DNA of 6,676 bases from JBFLVQ01 sp040758525 (GTDB taxonomy: Bacteria > Acidobacteriota > Blastocatellia > Chloracidobacteriales > JADJPF01), in NCBI GenBank assembly GCA_040758525.1, contig JBFLVQ010000534.1, positions 1-6,676 on the forward strand. Reading direction: 5' to 3'. The position numbers and the translations under genes are program-made. Numbering within the stretch: position 1 is the first letter of the stretch; each line of letters starts with the position of its first letter. Below the pieces are notes generated by a model. It saw only the letters and a program-made list of their open reading frames with translations, did not search any database and was not told the DNA's origin. This document shows positions 5,720 to 6,676 of the stretch, one piece after another.

Positions 5720-6676
5720 ATGCATATCTACCAGATAGTTTGAGCATCATCTGCTACTTAATAACCTTCTTGGTAACAACACTGTTGTTAGGTTTCTTAA
5801 TAACTCGCCTACCATCATTGTCGTTGGCACGTGTTTCTGCTTGGCTGTTAGCTCTGCTAGCAGTAATTGGCGTAGAGCGCTTATGTAAGGAAGAGCCTGC
5901 CGGTTTGCGTATGCTTGCAATAATTGGTGTGCTCTTTTATTCAATGAAAGCGGTTGTCACAGTAGAAGCACAAGCAGCAGGAAAAGATCGGTTAAAGCCA
6001 CTGCAATGGTTCGGTTTTGCCGCTGGCTGGTTTGGTATGCGACCTTATATCTTCTCTTCGCTGGGAAAACCTCCTGTAGCACAGGCAGCTAGTCTGCTTT
6101 GGTTGGGCATAAAACGATTAGGCTTAGGCTTGTTATTAATTTTATTAGCTTGGCTGTTGTTTAGCAGTTTTAACACTATACTCAATGATGGCTTTGTGCG
6201 ATTAGTAGTAACATTGCTACTACTAATCGGGCTAAGTCTGATGCTGCATTTTGGCATTCTTAATATCTTTGCAGCTACTTGGCGATATTTTGGTGTCAAT
6301 TGTAATCAACTCTTCATTGCTCCACTTATGTCAACCAGTCTATCAGAATTTTGGGGACGACGCTGGAATATGGCCTTCTCTGAAATGACCTCTATTAGCG
6401 TTTACCGCCCACTAATACCATTGCTAGGTAAACAGGTCGCAGCAGTAATAGCTTTTCTATTTTCTGGATTGTTGCATGAACTTGCTATCAGCGTGCCAGT
6501 AAAGCTCGGTTTTGGACTACCATTGGCATATTTCATGCTACATGGAATTCTTGTGATCATAGAGCGTAAGCTTGAACAATTGGGTTGGCCAATCTATCGA
6601 ATAAAATGGCTGGGCCGTACTTGGACAATCTTCTGGTTAACATTGCCTATGCCAATACTATTTCATAAATACTTTC
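5716..6676 (+). CDS. MBOAT / wax-synthase-like membrane acyltransferase (3' end missing)
   Basis: This frame is open from the ATG at 5716 to the window edge, giving 320 residues with no stop, so the C-terminus is missing. It is a polytopic membrane protein with hydrophobic segments near 10-30, 40-54, 66-82, 124-150, 162-187, 240-258, 266-284 and 302-316. The diagnostic block is TSLSEFWGRRWNMAFSEM (207-224), then RPL (231-233), then FSGLLHELAIS (249-259). His254 is the likely catalytic histidine. This arrangement is typical of the wax-synthase branch of the MBOAT family, which moves acyl groups onto alcohols or other acceptors within the membrane. The acceptor here is unknown; wax ester, sterol-like or other lipid acylation are all possible. 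The ATGA overlap with the upstream membrane gene implies translational coupling and one operon. No separate ribosome-binding site is evident. A perfect 12-bp inverted repeat lies inside the coding region at 6199-6229. Confidence 0.88.
   Translation, partial: MNAYLPDSLSIICYLITFLVTTLLLGFLITRLPSLSLARVSAWLLALLAVIGVERLCKEEPAGLRMLAIIGVLFYSMKAVVTVEAQAAGKDRLKPLQWFGFAAGWFGMRPYIFSSLGKPPVAQAASLLWLGIKRLGLGLLLILLAWLLFSSFNTILNDGFVRLVVTLLLLIGLSLMLHFGILNIFAATWRYFGVNCNQLFIAPLMSTSLSEFWGRRWNMAFSEMTSISVYRPLIPLLGKQVAAVIAFLFSGLLHELAISVPVKLGFGLPLAYFMLHGILVIIERKLEQLGWPIYRIKWLGRTWTIFWLTLPMPILFHKYF
6199..6229 (+). repeat. Perfect 12-bp inverted repeat inside the acyltransferase gene
   Basis: CGATTAGTAGTA (6199-6210) and TACTACTAATCG (6218-6229) are exact reverse complements with a 7-base loop, ACATTGC. 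The region encodes residues 162-172 of the acyltransferase, inside a hydrophobic helix (Leu/Val codons). The hairpin has no T-run, so it should not terminate transcription. It could slow ribosomes or be a by-product of repeated Leu and Val codons. Confidence 0.6.

Noticed and set aside
5747..5944. Minus-strand open frame opposite the acyltransferase
   Set aside because: It lies entirely across the MBOAT coding region, which has clear family motifs. The minus-strand product shows no recognisable features.

Overview
This is an AT-leaning bacterial window with seven intact or nearly intact genes and one gene tail. No rRNA, tRNA, CRISPR array or transposase was seen. The best lineage guess is Acidobacteriota or a relative. 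It rests on the exported imidazolonepropionase-like amidohydrolase, on the sequence style of the LuxR/GerE domain (SVKTVDAHR...LPELVKYAIR), and on general LeuRS similarity, all judged by eye. Treat it as low to moderate confidence.

Layout: (1) 2-268, tail of an unrecognised helical protein, + strand. (2) 269-435, regulatory gap with a 14-bp perfect palindrome and a consensus TATAAT box. (3) 436-1818, exported metal-dependent amidohydrolase, +. (4) 1816-1888, inverted repeats between convergent genes, probably a terminator. (5) 1897-3855, leucyl-tRNA synthetase, -. (6) 3856-4398, a gap of more than 500 bp holding one very GC-rich hairpin and otherwise nothing recognisable. (7) 4399-4590, small acidic protein, +. 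(8) 4660-4911, stand-alone LuxR/GerE DNA-binding protein, +. (9) 4908-5153, small hypothetical protein, -, whose stop overlaps that of the LuxR gene. (10) 5154-5281, divergent promoter region. (11) 5282-5719, four-helix membrane protein, overlapping by ATGA with (12) 5716-6676, an MBOAT/wax-synthase-like membrane acyltransferase that runs off the right edge.

The standout is the leucyl-tRNA synthetase. It is about 650 residues rather than the usual 800-870. The catalytic core, zinc ligands, anticodon-binding region and C-terminal domain are present, but the whole CP1 editing domain is replaced by a linker of about seven residues, in frame and at the normal domain borders. Several usually invariant active-site motifs are also altered. 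The best known precedent for such a natural loss is Mycoplasma mobile. An editing-less LeuRS in a gene-dense, non-Mycoplasma setting suggests either tolerated mistranslation, as in host-restricted bacteria, or a specialised paralogue.

The other genes do not form one pathway. The 5282-6676 pair is probably a translationally coupled membrane acylation module, and 4399-4911 may be a small regulatory pair.
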